From Gemmatimonadales bacterium (GTDB lineage: Bacteria > Gemmatimonadota > Gemmatimonadetes > Gemmatimonadales > GWC2-71-9), in the NCBI GenBank assembly GCA_025929805.1, contig JAICPP010000048.1:1-16516 (forward strand): a DNA stretch of 16,516 bases, in the 5' to 3' direction. Position numbers and translations under genes: made by a program. The notes under the pieces are model-generated. The model was not told where the DNA came from and did not search any database. It worked only from the letters and a program-made list of their open reading frames with translations. Below are positions 12,971 through 16,516 of this stretch, in pieces (position 1 is the first letter of the stretch; the number at the start of each line of letters is the position of its first letter).

Positions 12971-15900
12971 TTACCCCGTCGCCTCAGCCGCGCTCGCCTC
13001 TCCCGCTGCGGGCTCCCGGTAATCCCTCGGCTGCTCGACCTTGCGCCGGGCAAGGCGATGTTGCCATGCGTCGAGGTAGGTGTACACCACGGGGGTGATG
13101 TAGAGCGTGATGATCTGCGAAAAAATGAGCCCGCCCACTACCGCGACGCCCAGCGGTCGCCGCGCCTCCGCGCCCGCTCCATGCCCCAGCGCGATGGGCA
13201 GGGTTCCCACCAGGGCCGCCATGGTTGTCATCATGATGGGCCGGAATCGCACGCTGGCGGCCTGGAGGATGGCATCGCGCGCGCTGGTGCGACTCCGCCG
13301 CTCGGCCTCGATGGCAAAGTCGATCATCATGATGGCGTTCTTCTTCACGATGCCAACCAGCATGATGATCCCCACGAAGGCGTAGATGCTGAGGTCGAGC
13401 CCCAGCACCATCAAGGCCAACAGCGCGCCGAATCCGGCGAAGGGCAATCCGGAAAGGATCGTGAGCGGGTGCACGAAGCTCTCGTACAGGATTCCGAGCA
13501 CCAGGTAGATCACCAGGATCGCGAGGACCAGCAAAAGGAGCAGTCCCTGCTGCGCCGCCTGGAACGCCTGGGCCGTGCCGGCAAAGCTGGTACTGATGGT
13601 GGATGGCAGGACCTGGCGGGCCGCCGCCTGCACTCGCTCAACCGCGGTGCCGATCGAAGTCCCCGGCGTCAGGTTGAAGGAGAGTGTCACCGACGGAAGT
13701 TGCCCCGAGTGGTTGACGGTGAGAGGCCCGGTAGAGGGAGTCACCCTGGCCAAGCTCCCCAGCGGGACCGACACCCCTTGGCGGCCGGCGAGGTTGAGCA
13801 GGTTCATGGCCGACAGGTCGCGCTGGTATTCGGGCAACAGCTCCATGACCACCCAGTACTGGTCATTGGGCGTGTAGATGGTGCTCACCTGACGCGCGCC
13901 ATACGCGTTATACAGCGCGTTCTCGATCTGGTTCACGTCGATCCCGAGCGCCGCAGCGCGGTCCCGGGCGACCTCCACCTGTACCTGGGGGTTCTTGATC
14001 TGTAGATCGCTGGTGACATCAGTGAGGCCCGGCACTTCCTGCAACCGCTGCTCCAGTGCAGCAGCACCCTGATAGAGGGCCTCGATGTCCGAGCTCTGGA
14101 GGGTGAACTGGTAGTCGCTCTTCGACGCGCGCCCGCCGATGTTGATCACCGGCGGGTTGCTGATGAACACTCGGATGCCGGGTACCGCCGCCAGCTTCTG
14201 ACTCAGCGAGCGAGCTACCTCGTCGGCATTCATCTGCCGCTCGCCCGGTGGCTTGAGATTCATGATCAGGCGGCCCTGGTTCACGGTGCTGATCCGGCCA
14301 CCGGCTCCGACCGCGGACATGAAGCCGTCAATGTTGGGGTCCTCCTGCACGATCGCGGCAGCAGCCTGCTGGTGCTTGACCATGGCCTCGTAACTGGTGC
14401 CCTCGGCCGCTTCAGTCGTGGCCCACAGCCGGCTCTGGTCCTCGCTGGGAATGAACCCTTTGGGAATGGCCCGGGCGAGCAGGATCGTGCCGAGGAGAAT
14501 CAAGGCGCTGAACAGCATCGCCAGAGGTCGGCGGTCCATCACCCAGTACAGCGAGCGCTCATACCAGGCCAGCGACTTCACCCAGGCCCGCTCGATGGCG
14601 CTGTACATGCGGCCGTGACGCTGGTTGGGCTGGTGGGGCCTGAGCCAGCGGCTGCACAGCATCGGTGTCAGAGTGAGTGATACGAACCCGGATACCAGGA
14701 TCGCCACGCCGATGGTGACGGCGAACGCCTGGAACAAGCGTCCGACGAGCCCACCGAGGAACAGGACCGGGATGAACACCGCTACCAGCGAAAGGGTCAT
14801 GGACACCACGGTGAACGCAATCTCGCGGCTGCCGTTGATGGCCGCCTGGCGCACCGATTCGCCTTTCTCGACGTGCCGGACGATGTTCTCCAGCACCACG
14901 ATGGCATCGTCCACGACAAAACCGACCGCGAGGGTGAGCGCCATGAGCGAGAGGTTGTCCAGGCTGTAGCCGAGCAGGTACATCACCGCGAAGGTGCCGA
15001 TCAGCGATAACGGCAGCGCCAGGCTGGGGATCATGGTGGCTCGGAGGTTCCGCAGGAACAGGAAGATCACCATCACCACCAGGCAGAGCGCCAGGAAGAG
15101 GGTGAACTTCACTTCATTCACCGATGCCTTCACCGTCCGGGAACGATCGTTCAGCGTGGCGATGTCGATCGAGGGCGGGATCTGGGGTCGGAGCCGGTCT
15201 ACTTCCGCCTTGACTCGCCCGGCCACGGCCACGGTGTTCGTGCCGGGTTGCCGCTGGATGGCCAGCACCACGGCTCGCTGGCCGTTGTACCAACTGGCCC
15301 GCTTGGTGTCCTGCACGCTGTCGACGACACGGCCAAGGTCTCTAAGCCGGACGGGCGCACCGTCCCGGTAGGTCACCACCAGGGCCCCGAAGTCGGCGGC
15401 ATTGGTGAGCTGCCCCTGGCTTTCCACCGAATAGGCCCGATCGGTTCCCCACAGGATACCGGTCGGCAGGTTGACGTTTCCGTTCTCGACGGCTCTCGAG
15501 ACCTCATCGATGCCGATGTTGCGGGCCGCAAGCTGCTGGGGGTCGAGCTGAATGCGGACCGCATATTTCATCGAGCCGTAGACCTGTACCTGGGCTACGC
15601 CTTCGATGGTGGAGAGCCGCTGGGCCAGAAAGGTCTCGGCGTATTCATTGAGCTGCGGCAGAGGCAGGGTGGTGGTACGCAAGGCGTAGTAGAGAATGGG
15701 GGACGCCGAGGGATCCACCTTGCGGAAGCTCGGCGGCAGCACATCCCGGGGGAGCTGCCGCTGCGCCTGGGAGATGGCCGCCTGCACGTCCTGTGCGGCC
15801 GCATCGATATCTCGGCTCAGCGCGAACTGAAGCGAGATCGAGGTGCTGCCCTGGGTGCTGGTGGAGGTCATCGTCTCCACCCCCGGAATAGTCGAGAATT

Positions 15901-16108
15901 CCTTCTCCAGGGGGGTAGCCACGGAAGACGCCATCGTCTCCGGACTGGCGCCGGCCAGACTGGCGTTCACTGAGATGGTGGGGTAGTCCACCGCCGGCAG
16001 ATCGCTGACCGGCAGCTGGCGGTAGGCCACGAGGCCGAAGATCAGAATGCCGGCCATGACCAGCGTGGTCATGACCGGACGACGGATAAAGAGTTCCGTG
16101 AAGTTCAT
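12971..16108 (-). CDS. RND multidrug efflux permease, MdtC/HAE1-like
   Basis: The 1045-residue protein matches the full length of the HAE1 family (AcrB, MdtB/MdtC). The start, NFTELFIRRPVMTTLV, and the motif ASPETMASSVATPLE (about 54-68) are near-identical in form to MdtC. Proton-relay residues are Asp400-Asp401 in GFVVDDAIVVLENI (transmembrane segment 4) and Lys923 in GIVKKNAIMMIDFA (segment 10). FLGGLVGRLFQAFAVT and SFAGTAQAFQ are further family segments. It should form an inner-membrane trimer that exports drugs, bile-salt-like compounds or other hydrophobic molecules by proton antiport, together with the adaptor encoded upstream. No TolC-type outer-membrane gene is seen in the window. The ATG at 16108 overlaps the adaptor stop as ATGA. 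Its C-terminal tail is unusually Ala/Glu-rich. Confidence 0.97.
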   Translation of the reverse strand: MNFTELFIRRPVMTTLVMAGILIFGLVAYRQLPVSDLPAVDYPTISVNASLAGASPETMASSVATPLEKEFSTIPGVETMTSTSTQGSTSISLQFALSRDIDAAAQDVQAAISQAQRQLPRDVLPPSFRKVDPSASPILYYALRTTTLPLPQLNEYAETFLAQRLSTIEGVAQVQVYGSMKYAVRIQLDPQQLAARNIGIDEVSRAVENGNVNLPTGILWGTDRAYSVESQGQLTNAADFGALVVTYRDGAPVRLRDLGRVVDSVQDTKRASWYNGQRAVVLAIQRQPGTNTVAVAGRVKAEVDRLRPQIPPSIDIATLNDRSRTVKASVNEVKFTLFLALCLVVMVIFLFLRNLRATMIPSLALPLSLIGTFAVMYLLGYSLDNLSLMALTLAVGFVVDDAIVVLENIVRHVEKGESVRQAAINGSREIAFTVVSMTLSLVAVFIPVLFLGGLVGRLFQAFAVTIGVAILVSGFVSLTLTPMLCSRWLRPHQPNQRHGRMYSAIERAWVKSLAWYERSLYWVMDRRPLAMLFSALILLGTILLARAIPKGFIPSEDQSRLWATTEAAEGTSYEAMVKHQQAAAAIVQEDPNIDGFMSAVGAGGRISTVNQGRLIMNLKPPGERQMNADEVARSLSQKLAAVPGIRVFISNPPVINIGGRASKSDYQFTLQSSDIEALYQGAAALEQRLQEVPGLTDVTSDLQIKNPQVQVEVARDRAAALGIDVNQIENALYNAYGARQVSTIYTPNDQYWVVMELLPEYQRDLSAMNLLNLAGRQGVSVPLGSLARVTPSTGPLTVNHSGQLPSVTLSFNLTPGTSIGTAVERVQAAARQVLPSTISTSFAGTAQAFQAAQQGLLLLLVLAILVIYLVLGILYESFVHPLTILSGLPFAGFGALLALMVLGLDLSIYAFVGIIMLVGIVKKNAIMMIDFAIEAERRSRTSARDAILQAASVRFRPIMMTTMAALVGTLPIALGHGAGAEARRPLGVAVVGGLIFSQIITLYITPVVYTYLDAWQHRLARRKVEQPRDYREPAAGEASAAEATG

Positions 16109-16516
16109 AACGCCCCCAGCCGCGACGTATCGGCCGCGGCCTTGATCTGAACTTTCGAGCCCTGGCGCAGCCGGAGCTGGCCGTCGACCACCACCCGGTC
16201 TCCGGCCTGGACGTCTCCAGTCACTACGGCAAAATCGCCCGCAGTACGGTTCACCGTCACCGCCCGAGTGGCTGCGGAGCTGTCAGTCTGTACTACGAAG
16301 ACGAAGTTCCCCTGCTGACCATTTACCACCGCGGCGGCAGGGATCACCAGGGCGTTGGGCTCGACATAGAGCTGGAGCCTGACATTCACAAAAGCACCGG
16401 GCCAGAGCGAGCCGTCGTCGTTGGGAAAGCGCCCCTTGAGCAGGATGGTGCCGGTCGCGGTATCGACCGCGTTGTCGATGAAGCTGAGCGTACCCTCGCT
16501 CGGCGCCCCGCCGCCA
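16105..16516 (-). CDS. RND periplasmic adaptor (membrane fusion protein), C-terminal part, cut by window edge
   Basis: The frame is open to the right edge, so only the last 136 residues are present. They begin GGGAPSEGTLSFIDNAVD, a match to the beta-barrel domain of AcrA/MdtA-type adaptors (family pattern 'G.l.FIDN.VD..TGTI.LKG.FPN....L.PG.FVNV.L'). TGTILLKGRFPN and LWPGAFVNVRL follow. The membrane-proximal part includes NALVIPAAAVVNGQQGNFVFVV and the DVQAGDRVVVDGQLRLRQGSKV end. The family links the inner-membrane RND pump to the outer-membrane channel. Its stop overlaps the RND start by ATGA. The lipoprotein or membrane anchor, the lipoyl and hairpin domains and the operon promoter lie outside the window. 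Confidence 0.95.
   Translation of the reverse strand, partial: GGGAPSEGTLSFIDNAVDTATGTILLKGRFPNDDGSLWPGAFVNVRLQLYVEPNALVIPAAAVVNGQQGNFVFVVQTDSSAATRAVTVNRTAGDFAVVTGDVQAGDRVVVDGQLRLRQGSKVQIKAAADTSRLGAL

Noticed and set aside
12653..14005. 450-codon plus-strand open frame opposite the RND and MFS genes
   Set aside because: It is a GC-driven shadow: His/Gln/Gly/Arg-rich composition, no family resemblance, and it spans the junction of two clearly real minus-strand genes.

Overview
The window looks like chromosomal DNA of a GC-rich, free-living Gram-negative (diderm) bacterium. It carries an RND pump with its periplasmic adaptor, several Sec/Tat or lipoprotein signals and GTG starts. The overall flavour (MdtC-like RND permease, VOC and S12 hydrolase genes, a small RPEYAHLYP-type hypothetical protein) suggests a soil lineage such as Gemmatimonadota, but that taxonomic guess is inference only. 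No rRNA, tRNA, CRISPR array or insertion sequence was seen.

Layout. Positions 1-932 are gene-poor: a truncated SRPBCC/AHSA1-like remnant at the left edge (- strand), one small hypothetical gene (341-568, -) and a long non-coding stretch with a cluster of DnaA-box-like TGTGGACA motifs that includes a 19-bp palindrome. Positions 933-1637 (+) hold a LysM protein and a putative lipoprotein in a tight pair. They run tail-to-tail into a secreted hypothetical protein (1639-2133, -). A single-domain CheY-like response regulator (2373-2762, +) converges on a two-domain VOC (catechol-2,3-dioxygenase-like) protein (2774-3697, -). That gene is divergent from a Tat-exported S12 serine hydrolase (3868-5085, +), which is followed by a DMT/EamA exporter (5195-6133, +).

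Positions 6138-16516 are one compact minus-strand array of nine genes. In transcription order they are: RND periplasmic adaptor (partial, enters from the right edge), RND inner-membrane pump, MFS exporter, MoxR AAA+ ATPase, DUF58 protein, short BatD/DUF4381-like protein, BatA (VWA), BatB (VWA) and a BatC-like TPR lipoprotein. Every junction overlaps or abuts: four-base ATGA or GTGA overlaps, one 14-bp overlap, and one TAA directly followed by ATG. This implies co-transcription and translational coupling of a multidrug efflux module with a MoxR-Bat envelope-stress/chaperone-like module. This physical coupling is the most interesting observation in the window. The promoter lies beyond the right edge.

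The MoxR-DUF58-BatD-BatA-BatB-BatC set most likely forms a membrane-anchored complex. In it, the AAA+ ATPase and the MIDAS-bearing VWA proteins would act on client proteins at the membrane. Whether the efflux proteins are clients or only neighbours cannot be decided from sequence.
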